Below are positions 1 through 8,864 of a stretch of 64,000 bases of DNA, piece after piece. The DNA is taken from the NCBI RefSeq assembly GCF_025685425.1, contig NZ_JAGTAS010000057.1, forward strand, positions 248,001 to 312,000, given 5' to 3'. Within the stretch, counting starts at the first letter, position 1. Every line of letters starts with the position of its first letter. The position numbers and the translations under genes are program-made. The notes beneath the pieces are model-generated. The model was not told where the DNA came from. It worked only from the letters and a program-made list of their open reading frames with translations, and ran no database searches. This stretch comes from Terriglobus albidus (GTDB lineage: Bacteria; Acidobacteriota; Terriglobia; Terriglobales; Acidobacteriaceae).

Positions 1-1131
1 TCCGAGGGAGATCCCGACTATCTGTTCCCGGATCGACTGGAAGAACTGGCTGTTCTTGAACAGGCCCTGGAGATCAATCCGAAGGACGCACGTGCGGCTT
101 ACGCGTTGGGCAATCTTTTATACGATCGCCGGAGACACCGCGAGGCCATTGCGCGCTGGGAACAGAGTGTCGCTGCAGAGCCTGACTTCCCGGTCGCATG
201 GCGAAATCTCGGAATCGCATACTTCAATATCCACTCCGACAGCCGCAGCGCTGTTGATGCCTTTGAATGCTCACGTCGGTGCGCTCCGGACGATGCACGG
301 CTTCTTTACGAACTGGATCAACTTCGCAAGCGCACAGGGACGCCACTCGCAGCGCGCGAGAGAGCACTTCTTGATGAACCCGACCTGGTCGAGAAGCGCG
401 ACGATCTCTCCCTAGAACTGGCTTCGCTGCACAACAGTCTCGGCAGACCTGAAGAAGCGCTACGGATTCTTCGTCAGCGGCAATTCCAGCCGTGGGAAGG
501 TGGAGAGGGGCTGGTGCTCTCAGAGTATGTCCGCGCCAACGTGCTTCTGGCGCAGGATGCGCTTCCCGCAGAGCCACAGAAAGCTCTGGAGTTTCTCGAT
601 GCCGCGAGCTCCCCTCCCCGCAACCTCAGCGAAGCGAAGCATCTGCTGATGAACCTAAGCATGATCGATTACTGGTACGGGGTTGTCTATACGGCACTCG
701 GCAACGTGAAGAAAGCCCAGGAATCCTGGTCACGAGCGGCCCGGTATACAGGCGACTTCCAACAGATGCAAGTGCAGCCCGTCTCTGAGATGACCTACTG
801 GAGCGCGATGGCCTTACGGCAGCTGGGACAGGAACAGGAAGCAACTGATCTTTTCCGCACGATTGAGACGTACGCATCCGTCCTGGAGCACCAGACACCT
901 AAGATTGATTACTTCGCCACATCATTGCCCGCAATGCTGCTGTTCGAGGTCGACCTGAAGGAGCGCCAAACGATCACTGCCCGCTTCCTCGAAGCACAGG
1001 CGGCATTCGGAATGGGAGATCGGCAACGCGCGGTAGAGCTTCTCGATCAGGTTGAAGCCATGGATCGCAGTCATAGCGGCGCCATCGATATGCGCAGGCT
1101 GGTTATGGGTGAATCATGCACGGTCCGATAG
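1..1131 (+). CDS. TPR-repeat protein, 5' end outside window
   Basis: The reading frame is open from base 1, so the gene starts before the window and about 376 C-terminal residues are visible. The sequence has helical TPR-like units (for example YALGNLLYDRRRHREAIARW near the left edge, and ARFLEAQAAFGMGDRQRAVE near the end). This arrangement resembles the C-terminal half of large TPR proteins with an N-terminal DUF5107 domain that sit in sugar-use loci, but the N-terminus is not visible, so that is inference. Its last 16 bases overlap the start of the sugar transporter, which suggests one transcript and translational coupling. No catalytic motif is seen. Confidence 0.8.
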   Translation, partial: SEGDPDYLFPDRLEELAVLEQALEINPKDARAAYALGNLLYDRRRHREAIARWEQSVAAEPDFPVAWRNLGIAYFNIHSDSRSAVDAFECSRRCAPDDARLLYELDQLRKRTGTPLAARERALLDEPDLVEKRDDLSLELASLHNSLGRPEEALRILRQRQFQPWEGGEGLVLSEYVRANVLLAQDALPAEPQKALEFLDAASSPPRNLSEAKHLLMNLSMIDYWYGVVYTALGNVKKAQESWSRAARYTGDFQQMQVQPVSEMTYWSAMALRQLGQEQEATDLFRTIETYASVLEHQTPKIDYFATSLPAMLLFEVDLKERQTITARFLEAQAAFGMGDRQRAVELLDQVEAMDRSHSGAIDMRRLVMGESCTVR

Positions 1132-2546
1132 AGGTTGCCACAACAGGAAGTTCTGCCGAAGCAGAAAAGACGACGTATGTGTGGGGTATTGCAATCGTAG
1201 CAGCGTTAGGTGGCCTGCTCTTCGGTTATGACTGGGTGGTGATTGGCGGCGCGCGAGAGTTCTATGAGATTTACTTTCATCTCACCTCCGCCAATCTTGT
1301 GGGATGGGCGAATAGTTGCGCGCTGGTAGGCTGTCTCGCCGGTTCTTTGATCGCAGGCTCGCTGGCGGATGGGTTTGGAAGAAAGCCAGTCTTGCTGATC
1401 TCTGCCCTGCTATTCGCTGTCTCGTCTATTCTTACGGGCTGGGCATATTCATTTACGAGCTTCATTGCGTGGCGAATCGCCGGAGGAGTGGCGATTGGAC
1501 TCAGTTCCAACGTCTCGCCTCTTTATATCGCTGAGGTCAGTCCGTCATCGCTTCGCGGGCGCCTCGTGAGCCTGAATCAGTTCGCGATCGTGGTCGGAAT
1601 TCTCCTTGCCCAGGTCGTCAACTGGCTTGTGGCAAAGCCTATTCCGGAACATGCTTCCGCGGACATTCTTTTTGCATCATGGAATGTCCAGTATGGCTGG
1701 CGCTGGATGTTCACCGCGCTCGTCATTCCATCCGCGATCTTTGCGTTTGCCGCTTCATGGATTCCGGAAAGTCCGCGCTGGCTGGCGGCCCGTAGACGTC
1801 AAGAGGATGCGCAGCGAACGCTCGCGAGGGTTGGCGGCCAGGCTTACGCCCAGGCAGAGTTGGCCAATATTGACCGCACGCTAAGCCTTGAACACAAGGT
1901 TGCGACCAGCCTCTGGCAGGAGCTGGCGGCTCCTGCCGTTCGCCGCATTCTGCTTGTTGGAATCGGTCTCGCTGTCCTGCAGCAATGGACGGGGATCAAT
2001 GTGCTATTCAACTATGCGGCAGAGGTCTACCGCAATGCCGGCTATGGCGCCAATGACATCTTCCTCAACATCGTCATTACCGGAACCATCAATCTGGTCT
2101 TTACCATCGCGGCCGTCTTCCTGATCGATCGGGTAGGGCGGCGCAGGCTGATGATCTTCGGTTGCGCAGGTATCGCCATCTCTCATGTTCTGTGCGCAAT
2201 GGCGTATCGAGCGGGAATGGGCGGCATCGCGGTTCTAGCGCTTACCCTGAGTGCTATCGGTTGCTATGCACTGACGCTGGCGCCGGTGACCTGGGTTCTC
2301 ATCTCAGAGATCTTTCCCCAACGTGTGCGGGCACAGGGTGTCTCGATTGCCGTCAGCGCATTGTGGATCGCCTCCTTCGTCCTGACCTACAGCTTTCCCA
2401 TCCTCAATCGCCGTCTGGGGACAGCGTGGGTCTTCGCCGGATATGGCGCGATCTGTATCCTTGGAGGCATTCTGGTTGCAACATCGGTTACAGAGACCAA
2501 GGGCCGCAGTCTTGAGGAGATTGAGGCAGGAGTTCTGCAGGGCTGA
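1116..2546 (+). CDS. MFS sugar-porter family transporter
   Basis: This 476-aa inner-membrane protein has the signatures of the sugar porter family (TC 2.A.1.1), which imports monosaccharides with protons. Near the first helix it reads GYDWVVIGGA. The loop 2-3 motif is DGFGRKP, PESPRWL follows helix 6, QQWTGINVLFNYA is in helix 7, DRVGRRRL is in loop 8-9, and ETKGRSLEEIE closes the protein. Length and about 12 hydrophobic segments fit the family. The ATG overlaps the upstream TPR gene by 16 bp. A LacI-type regulator and an aldose-epimerase-like gene follow, so a sugar substrate is likely, but which one cannot be read from sequence. Confidence 0.93.
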   Translation: MHGPIEVATTGSSAEAEKTTYVWGIAIVAALGGLLFGYDWVVIGGAREFYEIYFHLTSANLVGWANSCALVGCLAGSLIAGSLADGFGRKPVLLISALLFAVSSILTGWAYSFTSFIAWRIAGGVAIGLSSNVSPLYIAEVSPSSLRGRLVSLNQFAIVVGILLAQVVNWLVAKPIPEHASADILFASWNVQYGWRWMFTALVIPSAIFAFAASWIPESPRWLAARRRQEDAQRTLARVGGQAYAQAELANIDRTLSLEHKVATSLWQELAAPAVRRILLVGIGLAVLQQWTGINVLFNYAAEVYRNAGYGANDIFLNIVITGTINLVFTIAAVFLIDRVGRRRLMIFGCAGIAISHVLCAMAYRAGMGGIAVLALTLSAIGCYALTLAPVTWVLISEIFPQRVRAQGVSIAVSALWIASFVLTYSFPILNRRLGTAWVFAGYGAICILGGILVATSVTETKGRSLEEIEAGVLQG

Positions 2547-2616
2547 AAACGCAGCAGTTCCCCGTGTTTTTCAGTGAGAGAATAGCTCGTATTCCCAGGA
2601 ACGGATCAAAGCCTGC

Positions 2617-3714
2617 ATGAACGATGAACCGAAGAGTGTCAGCATTAAAGATATTGCCGAGGCTCTGGATATCTCGATCGGAACCGTGGACCGCGCCCTT
2701 CACGGACGCCGCGGTGTAAGTGAAAAGACAAAAGCCCGTGTTCTGAAGATGGCCGGGCAGATGGGGTATAAGCCCAATCTCGCGGCCCAGGCCTTGAAGC
2801 TGAATCGGCGCATTTCGATCGGTGTCGTCCTGCCCAAGCACATCTCCTACTTCTTCGATCCGCTGCGCGCGGGCATTCGCGCCGCCGCCAACGCGGCCAT
2901 GGGTTCGCAGATCTCCCTCGAATTTCACGAATATCCCCGCATCGGCAGCGGCGACATTGAGGCATTGGAAGCGGCACATGCACGGAAGCATGACGGCCTG
3001 ATCTTTCTTCCGGGTGACATTCAGAGATTCAGTCCATTGATCCGCAAGATCTCGCGAAGCGGCACGTCGATGATGTGTGTCGGCAGCGATGCTCCCGACA
3101 CTGGACGCGTCGGTTCCGTCTCCGCACATGCCTATATCAGCGGGTCGATTGCGGCAGAGTTGCTGGCCCACAAGCTGCCCCGCAAAGCCAACGTAGCCAT
3201 CCTGACAGGAGAGCTGTCCACGTTGGATCATGCAGAGAAGCTAAGCGGATTTGCAGCGACACTGGCGATCCAGGCACCGCATCTGATGCTTCTGCCTACG
3301 TTGGAAGGTCACGAGAAGCCTAAGGAGGCGTACCGTCAGGCGCTTACGCTAATGCGACAGAAGGATCGCCCCGAGGGGCTTTATCTCAGCACGGCCAACA
3401 GCATGGCCGTCATCGAAGCCCTGCAAGAGCTGGGACTGCTGGGCAAGGTTCAGGTGGTGGCGACCGATCTGTTTCAGGAGCTGGCTACGCTGATTAAGGC
3501 CAACAAAATTCTGGCAACGCTCTATCAACGGCCGTTCACGCAGGGTAAGGTGGCCTTTGAAAACCTCGTAGCCCATCTCACCCGTGGCCATCTTGAGTCG
3601 CCAGTCGTGCAGCTCGCGCCTCACATTGTATTGCGAAGCAACTTACCACTGTTTGCCAGCCGTATCTCCGAGGCTGAGGACGAGAGCGAGCTCGAGTCAG
3701 ACGACCTGGATTAA
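2617..3714 (+). CDS. LacI-family transcriptional regulator
   Basis: The 365-aa protein starts with a LacI-type helix-turn-helix (SIKDIAEALDISIGTVDRAL, about residues 8-27) and hinge helix (NLAAQALKL), followed by a periplasmic-binding-protein-like sensor domain for a small sugar. The variant VDRAL in the recognition helix occurs in a subset of the family with type-1/type-4 PBP sensors. It lies 70 bp after the sugar transporter on the same strand and probably controls the local sugar genes. The C-terminus is acidic (EAEDESELESDD). I could not identify a convincing operator nearby. Confidence 0.92.
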   Translation: MNDEPKSVSIKDIAEALDISIGTVDRALHGRRGVSEKTKARVLKMAGQMGYKPNLAAQALKLNRRISIGVVLPKHISYFFDPLRAGIRAAANAAMGSQISLEFHEYPRIGSGDIEALEAAHARKHDGLIFLPGDIQRFSPLIRKISRSGTSMMCVGSDAPDTGRVGSVSAHAYISGSIAAELLAHKLPRKANVAILTGELSTLDHAEKLSGFAATLAIQAPHLMLLPTLEGHEKPKEAYRQALTLMRQKDRPEGLYLSTANSMAVIEALQELGLLGKVQVVATDLFQELATLIKANKILATLYQRPFTQGKVAFENLVAHLTRGHLESPVVQLAPHIVLRSNLPLFASRISEAEDESELESDDLD

Positions 3715-3720
3715 AAGAAG

Positions 3721-4674
3721 CTACCTTTTATCGACTGATTCCCGGAATGCCTCCCAGGTGATTCCCGGAGACGTGAGATGGAATCCCAGCTCCCAGTCGA
3801 AGCCCTCTTCGGGCGCCAGTTGGAAAGCGAGTTCCTTCTCCTGAGCCTGCTTCAAAGTGCCGTATGGAGCTGTTGTGGGTTCCAGGGCAACCGCATATTG
3901 CTGAGGCGCCGATCCCCCGGGCCATCCTCCATAACAGAGCCAGAGACCGAGGTACGGCAGCTTCTGTGGCGAGAACGACAGAATCAGCCCTTGCCTCCCC
4001 ACTGATCGAAACAGACCGCAGCAGCCAGTGCTCAATTTACTGCTGTAGAGCATCTCTGCCTCTCCTGCTTCGGCTGGAAGAACCGTGTCGAGCCCGCTAC
4101 CAGGCCAGTCCACCCGATTGCCGGGCTGTCCCATTCTTCCCGTGCGTGTGTAGGTCAACTGCAAGGTCTCCACCTCAGACGGGAGCGCTACCTGGTCGCC
4201 GGCTTCGATCGCAAAAAGAGGATGGCAGGCGTACAGAAACGAAGTATCACTTTGGCCGACGTTCTGAACACGATAGCGAATGGAGAGGCCACTCTCCTGC
4301 AGAGATATCGACTTCTGAAATACCAGAGGCCGACTGAATCCAGCCGCCGCAAGGGCAACATGGTTTTCCGATTGTGCGGTCACCTGCCAGGGAAGTTGCC
4401 AGAAATCGCCGTGGTCGGGGACGCGGCCGCCGTCGGTTGTGTCGTCACAAATACCTACTGTCGGCAGACACTCTTCGATTCCCGCACAGGCGCCGTGCTG
4501 AAATGGTGTATCGTAACCCGGGTTAAGATGGAGATCCTCATTCGTTGACTGCGTCAGGAACTCGATGCCGGTGACGCGCGAGACCAGGGAGCTGATGCGG
4601 CCACCCTCTTCCGGCACGATACTCACCGAAAGCGCGCTATTTACCAGGACAATTCTTTTGCGGTGGACACCCAC
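3721..4674 (-). CDS. Aldose 1-epimerase-like (galactose mutarotase fold) protein
   Basis: This 317-aa protein has the beta-sandwich layout of the galactose mutarotase superfamily. It has an N-terminal strand pattern ending EEGGRISSL, a conserved central DHGDFW with a likely active-site His, and FLYACHPLFAIE around the second conserved His. Members interconvert sugar anomers or bind sugars. It has no signal peptide and is probably cytoplasmic. The gene converges on the LacI-type regulator with only 6 bp between stop codons. The exact sugar is unknown, and a DUF4432-like relative rather than a true GalM is possible. Confidence 0.8.
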   Translation of the reverse strand: MGVHRKRIVLVNSALSVSIVPEEGGRISSLVSRVTGIEFLTQSTNEDLHLNPGYDTPFQHGACAGIEECLPTVGICDDTTDGGRVPDHGDFWQLPWQVTAQSENHVALAAAGFSRPLVFQKSISLQESGLSIRYRVQNVGQSDTSFLYACHPLFAIEAGDQVALPSEVETLQLTYTRTGRMGQPGNRVDWPGSGLDTVLPAEAGEAEMLYSSKLSTGCCGLFRSVGRQGLILSFSPQKLPYLGLWLCYGGWPGGSAPQQYAVALEPTTAPYGTLKQAQEKELAFQLAPEEGFDWELGFHLTSPGITWEAFRESVDKR

Positions 4675-4790
4675 GTCGTCAAGTATCCTTCACGGGCGAG
4701 AGTGAATCCAATTACCTTTGCGTTACTTTCAATCGGCATCAACAAATACACACAGCGAAAATATACCGAATCGTCGGCTATTCTTGAGAT

Positions 4791-5192
4791 ATGGAAATTG
4801 ACTGGATCATTCGCGAAATCGACACAGAAATAGAACGGCTTCGCCATATCCGCGATTTCGTCGAGAACCTGTCCAACACGCTTGACGCAGCGCCCAAGAC
4901 GGCTCGCAAGACATCCTCGAATAACAAGACATCCTCGAAGAAAAGGACCTCACCGCAGGTTGAGCCTCCGGTGGTCGTACTCCCCCCGAAAGAGAAGCGG
5001 ACCTATACTCCCCGCCGCAAGCCGACCGTGGAGTCACCTCGAGCTTTGGCTGCGGCGATCCCCGATCGGCCGGTGTTCGTCTCGAAACCGTCTCCTGTAG
5101 CCGCTCCAGGCGTAAAGGTCGAGACCCCGCAGATCGACACGAAGGATCTGGAAGCGGCGGTCCGGCGCAGCTTGTTCGGCCAGACTGCATAG
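4791..5192 (+). CDS. Small hypothetical Lys/Pro-rich protein
   Basis: The 133-aa product starts with a short predicted helix (MEIDWIIREIDTEIERLRHI). A basic, Ser/Thr/Lys-rich linker with a duplicated KTSS/NNKTSSKK stretch follows, then Pro-rich segments and a short C-terminal helix (LEAAVRRSLFGQ). No domain is recognised. The layout (helix, disordered basic linker, helix) would suit an adaptor or nucleic-acid-associated protein, but no function can be assigned. The gene has its own AT-rich upstream region shared with the divergent epimerase gene. Confidence 0.7.
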   Translation: MEIDWIIREIDTEIERLRHIRDFVENLSNTLDAAPKTARKTSSNNKTSSKKRTSPQVEPPVVVLPPKEKRTYTPRRKPTVESPRALAAAIPDRPVFVSKPSPVAAPGVKVETPQIDTKDLEAAVRRSLFGQTA

Positions 5193-5193
5193 C

Positions 5194-5215
5194 TTGGAGC
5201 CGTTTTAAGCTCCAA
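5194..5215 (+). terminator. Weak hairpin after the Lys/Pro-rich gene
   Basis: A perfect 7-bp stem TTGGAGC / GCTCCAA with an 8-base loop begins directly after the stop codon. It has no T-tract, so it may be a mRNA-end structure rather than an efficient intrinsic terminator. Confidence 0.35.
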
Positions 5216-5251
5216 ATCCATCGAAGCTTGAGATTTTTGCCCGCCGCAGCT

Positions 5252-5267
5252 AACTAAAACATTAGTT
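5252..5267. promoter_or_regulatory. Probable BlaI operator upstream of blaI
   Basis: The inverted repeat AACTAA-AACA-TTAGTT has perfect 6-bp arms and a 4-bp centre and ends 25 bp before the blaI ATG. BlaI/MecI repressors bind short inverted repeats of this kind in their own promoters. An operator with identical arms recurs at 7067-7082 in htrA, which strengthens the assignment. Confidence 0.7.
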
Positions 5268-5292
5268 GAACGTCTCTTCCTTCAGAGACGCT

Positions 5293-5715
5293 ATGCCACC
5301 GCGCCGCTCCAATACGCTCACCGAAGCCGAACTCAGGCTGATGCGCCTGCTCTGGCGGCTGGGTGAATGTTCCGTTCAGGATCTTGTCTCGGCCATGCCT
5401 GCCGATGGGCGGCTGGCCTACAACTCCGTCCTGACAACGATCCGTATTCTCGAATCCAAGGGTTACGTCGAACACCGTCAGGATGGCCGTGCCTTCCTTT
5501 ATACAGCGGTCGTCGCCGAACACGATGCGCAGCAGAGCGAAGTGCGTCATGTGATCGGCCGCTTCTTTGAAAACAGCCGCGAGAAGCTGATGCTCGCGGT
5601 TCTGGGAGACGGCCAGGTCAGCGCGGAAGAGCTTGCCCGGCTCAAACAGGCCATTGCGGACGCCGAAGTTGCGGCACGATCTGCAGAGCAAGGTGAGGAG
5701 GAGTCCGGCCAATGA
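5293..5715 (+). CDS. blaI: BlaI/MecI/CopY-family repressor
   Basis: The product (140 aa from the ATG at 5293) is a winged-helix repressor of the penicillinase-repressor family. It reads LTEAELRLMRLLWRLGECSV at the start, then TTIRILESKGYVEHRQDGRAFLY for the recognition helix and wing. In known systems the repressor is released when the membrane metalloprotease BlaR1 is triggered. A TTG start at 5266 would add nine residues but lies inside the inverted-repeat operator, so the ATG is preferred. The stop overlaps the BlaR1-like gene by 4 bp (ATGA), so the two are co-translated. Confidence 0.9.
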   Translation: MPPRRSNTLTEAELRLMRLLWRLGECSVQDLVSAMPADGRLAYNSVLTTIRILESKGYVEHRQDGRAFLYTAVVAEHDAQQSEVRHVIGRFFENSREKLMLAVLGDGQVSAEELARLKQAIADAEVAARSAEQGEEESGQ

Positions 5716-7025
5716 CTGCGTCTCTGTCTTTCCTGAAGCTCTCATCACTGTTGGCCACAACCTGGGTTGCGAGTCTATGGGAAGGCGCGGCGTTCTCCCT
5801 CATCGGCTTCGCGCTTCTCCGTCTGATGCCTCGCGCCTCCGCGACCCTTCGCCACACACTGCTGCTGGCGCTCTTTCTGCTGAGCGCAATCCTTCCCTGG
5901 CTCCCGCTTGGCCACAGCGAGGCGAATGGCGTAACGGCCCATGCACTCATGCTTTCCCAGTGGCTGGCGGCAACGATCGCCTCTATTTGGCTGGTGGCCA
6001 CGGCGATCCGGGCTACTTTATTGGTCATCGCCTGGAAGCATCTCCGTGATGTGCGCCGTTCTGCCCAGCCACTCGCTCTTGATCTGCCGCTTGCTACGCG
6101 CCGCCGGACGGTCGTGGGAACATCCTCGGCGGTGGAGTCGCCGCTCATCGTTGGCTTCTTCCGCCCGGTGCTTCTATTACCTGAGTGGCTCGTCCCTCAG
6201 CTTAGCGTCGGCGAGCTTCGCCAGATCGTCGTTCATGAATGCGAGCACCTGCGGCGCGGCGACGATTGGACAAATCTACTGTTGCAGATCGGCCTGATGT
6301 TATTCCCGTTGAATCCGGCGCTGACATGGCTGAACCGCCACATCGGCGTACAACGCGAACTCTCCTGCGATGCCGCCGTCGTCGCGGCAACTGCACAGCC
6401 CCTGGCCTATGCCGCGTCCTTGACGCGTATTGCGGAACAACACCTCGAACGTAATTCACTTCGCCTGGCACTGGCTGCATGGGGACGCCGCTCCGAACTT
6501 GCCCAACGGGTCCATGCTCTTCTTAAACAGTCAAAGAACTGGACGACGCGACAGTCCGCAATTGCTTCTATTGCCAGCGCAGTCGTGCTGCTGGCAATAG
6601 CCGCCGGTTTCTCTCGCGTACCGCAGCTTGTCGCGGTCGCAACGCCTGTATCGGAGGTGGCTGCTGCGAATTTGCCCACAGCCCCGACATTGCCTTCCGT
6701 AATGCCGGTTCGGTTTGTTCCCGCATCGTTTACGACAGACACGCCGGAACCAGCTATACATAAACACAGCCGCAAGCATGCGCCGCTAAAGCAAACTTCT
6801 ACTCCAGAACCCGGCCGCGATTCCATCAAGATCAAGCGCGCCGAGATGCAACGCGTGGAACATGCTCCGACGTTCCTCCGTACCACTGCGGAAACCGATA
6901 CAACACCTTTGCAAAACTCTGACGGCAGCATCAGAACACCTGAACATACTGCTCCGGCTGTCGTGCTGACACCTGCGTGGCTCGCCGTGCCGGTACCGGA
7001 CGGCTGGCTCGTCATTCAACTCTAG
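5712..7025 (+). CDS. BlaR1-like M56 family membrane metallopeptidase
   Basis: The 437-aa protein has several N-terminal transmembrane segments and a zinc-protease motif HECEH at residues 175-179 followed by LRRGDDW, typical of peptidase family M56 (BlaR1/MecR1). Another hydrophobic helix lies near residues 280-300. The C-terminal extracytoplasmic part (about 130 residues) is low-complexity and lacks the beta-lactam-binding sensor domain of true BlaR1, so the inducer is unknown. It probably senses an envelope signal and inactivates the BlaI-like repressor. The htrA gene follows 30 bp downstream. Confidence 0.88.
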   Translation: MTASLSFLKLSSLLATTWVASLWEGAAFSLIGFALLRLMPRASATLRHTLLLALFLLSAILPWLPLGHSEANGVTAHALMLSQWLAATIASIWLVATAIRATLLVIAWKHLRDVRRSAQPLALDLPLATRRRTVVGTSSAVESPLIVGFFRPVLLLPEWLVPQLSVGELRQIVVHECEHLRRGDDWTNLLLQIGLMLFPLNPALTWLNRHIGVQRELSCDAAVVAATAQPLAYAASLTRIAEQHLERNSLRLALAAWGRRSELAQRVHALLKQSKNWTTRQSAIASIASAVVLLAIAAGFSRVPQLVAVATPVSEVAAANLPTAPTLPSVMPVRFVPASFTTDTPEPAIHKHSRKHAPLKQTSTPEPGRDSIKIKRAEMQRVEHAPTFLRTTAETDTTPLQNSDGSIRTPEHTAPAVVLTPAWLAVPVPDGWLVIQL

Positions 7026-7055
7026 TCACACTCACCATAGGAGAAGACTCACCCC

Positions 7056-8615
7056 ATGTCCGCTAAAACTAATTCATTAGTTACCAACAAATTGACTCGC
7101 CGCATTATCCTGCCCGGCGTTCTCGCTCTCGGCGCCTCGGGCGCTGTACTCATGACGCACAAGCATGAGGTGCATGCCGCGGCAGTTACCGCCTCTGCGC
7201 TCGACGACAATAGCGTCTCTTCTCTGCTCGCGCTCGATCGCGACATGGAAACCCTTGCAGCTCGTGTAACCCCGGCGGTCGTCAACGTGGCCGTGACCAG
7301 CAAGGGAGGCGATGACGACGACGTGCAGACGCACATACAGGGCGATCTTGATCCGAACGACCTTCCACCGCAGTTCCGTCAGTTCTTCGGCTTCGGAGGT
7401 CCTGGCAGCCGCCGCATGCCACAACAGGAACCGCTTCGTCACGGAGTCGGTTCGGGCGTCATCATTTCGCCCGATGGTTATATCGTGACCAATCATCACG
7501 TAGTCGATGGTGCTACACAGATCAAGGTCACGCTCCATGATCGTCGTGTGCTCACCGGCAAGGTCATCGGGTCCGATAAGCTGACGGACATCGCCGTCGT
7601 CAAAGTCGATGCGCACGATCTTCCCGCGATCACCTGGGGCGATTCCTCGAAGCTGCAACCAGGTCAGAACGTGCTCGCCTTCGGCAGCCCCTTCGGCGTG
7701 CTGCAGTTCAGCGTCACTCGCGGCATTGTCAGTGCCGTAAATCGTCCAGCGCCGTTCTCCAGCGATGCGCGCACGCCCGGAGGTCTGATCCAGACGGATG
7801 CTGCCGTCAACCCTGGAAACAGCGGCGGTCCATTGGTCAACGCTCACGGTGAACTGGTCGGCATCAACCAGATGATTGCCACCAATAGCGGATCGTTCGC
7901 CGGCGCCAGCTTTGCTATTCCGGCAAACACAGCCAAGGCGATCTCTGACCAGATCATCCGCACCGGTTCGGTGCATCACGCATATCTCGGCATAGGGATG
8001 AACGACGTCACGCCTGAGAATGCACAGTTCTTCAATCTTAAAGATGCGCGCGGTGCGATCATCTCTCAGGTCACAGCCGGATCTCCTGCTGCATCGGCCG
8101 GCCTGAAGAATGGCGACGTCATCTATACCCTCAACGGCCGTCCCATCGCGAATGGAGGTGACCTGCAGTTACAGGTTGCACAGATGACGCCTGGAACGAA
8201 GGTTGCTCTCGGTATCCTGCGTAACGGTAGTGAACAAACAGTCAATGTCACGCTGGGCGAATACAAGAAGAACGCCGAAATGGCCTCCGACGACAGTAAC
8301 AACGGACAGCCAAGCGGAAACAACGGCAAAATCGGAATCGCGTTGGGCGAGCTGACACCGGATCTGCGCCAGCAGCTCAATATCCCCTCTGACGTAAAAG
8401 GCGCCGCCATTGAGCAGGTGCGGCCTGGCAGCCCTGCTGAAGATGCCGGTCTTCAGCCCGGCGATGTCGTACTCGAGGTAAATCGCAAGCCTGTTGCATC
8501 AGCCGATCAAGCGGCAAACAGCCTTCGCGCAACCCCAGACGGAAAGAAAGTTCTACTCCTGGTCTGGTCAAACGGTGGTGCAAGTTATCGCGTCGTCACA
8601 CCGAGCCGCGGTTAA
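7056..8615 (+). CDS. HtrA/DegP-type periplasmic serine protease with two PDZ domains
   Basis: The 519-aa protein has an N-terminal membrane anchor or signal (RRIILPGVLALGASGAVLM) and a trypsin-like domain with catalytic His148 (TNHHV), Asp178 (DIAVV) and Ser256 (NPGNSGGPL). Two PDZ domains follow, at about residues 295-400 and 425-515 (AYLGIGM at the start of the first; QPGDVVLEVN in the second). Family members degrade or refold misfolded envelope proteins. The ATG at 7056 has AGGAG 12 bases upstream. A copy of the BlaI-type operator lies within codons 4-9, implying control by the adjacent BlaI-BlaR1 pair. Confidence 0.93.
   Translation: MSAKTNSLVTNKLTRRIILPGVLALGASGAVLMTHKHEVHAAAVTASALDDNSVSSLLALDRDMETLAARVTPAVVNVAVTSKGGDDDDVQTHIQGDLDPNDLPPQFRQFFGFGGPGSRRMPQQEPLRHGVGSGVIISPDGYIVTNHHVVDGATQIKVTLHDRRVLTGKVIGSDKLTDIAVVKVDAHDLPAITWGDSSKLQPGQNVLAFGSPFGVLQFSVTRGIVSAVNRPAPFSSDARTPGGLIQTDAAVNPGNSGGPLVNAHGELVGINQMIATNSGSFAGASFAIPANTAKAISDQIIRTGSVHHAYLGIGMNDVTPENAQFFNLKDARGAIISQVTAGSPAASAGLKNGDVIYTLNGRPIANGGDLQLQVAQMTPGTKVALGILRNGSEQTVNVTLGEYKKNAEMASDDSNNGQPSGNNGKIGIALGELTPDLRQQLNIPSDVKGAAIEQVRPGSPAEDAGLQPGDVVLEVNRKPVASADQAANSLRATPDGKKVLLLVWSNGGASYRVVTPSRG
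7067..7082. promoter_or_regulatory. Second BlaI-type operator inside the htrA 5' end
   Basis: AACTAA-TTCA-TTAGTT has arms and spacing identical to the blaI operator at 5252-5267. It begins 11 bases into the htrA coding sequence. A repressor here could block elongation or act as a downstream operator for a promoter just before htrA. Confidence 0.6.
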
Positions 8616-8639
8616 AAAAAACAGCAAGAAAACAACAAC

Positions 8640-8674
8640 AAAGAGGCTCCCGTTCGAGCGGGAGCCTCTTTGTT
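8640..8674 (+). terminator. Intrinsic terminator after htrA
   Basis: A perfect 13-bp stem (AAAGAGGCTCCCG pairing with CGGGAGCCTCTTT) with a 6-base loop is followed by TGTTTC. It lies 25 bp after the htrA stop and ends the blaI-blaR1-htrA unit. Because the stem carries A on one side and T on the other, it could act in both directions. Confidence 0.85.
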
Positions 8675-8864
8675 TCTCAGTGATGAAGTGTGATCTCAAG
8701 AACTTTGTCACTTCTTCGTCTCCACAATGCCATTTCTCGGCATATCTCCGTTCAGAAGGCCAGCAACGGTATCAAATTTTTAAGGGCACCGAAGGTGCAA
8801 ACGCGATCGTTGAGATGACGATCCCGACCGAGAAAGCTCAAAACCGATTGAGGTAATATTCACG

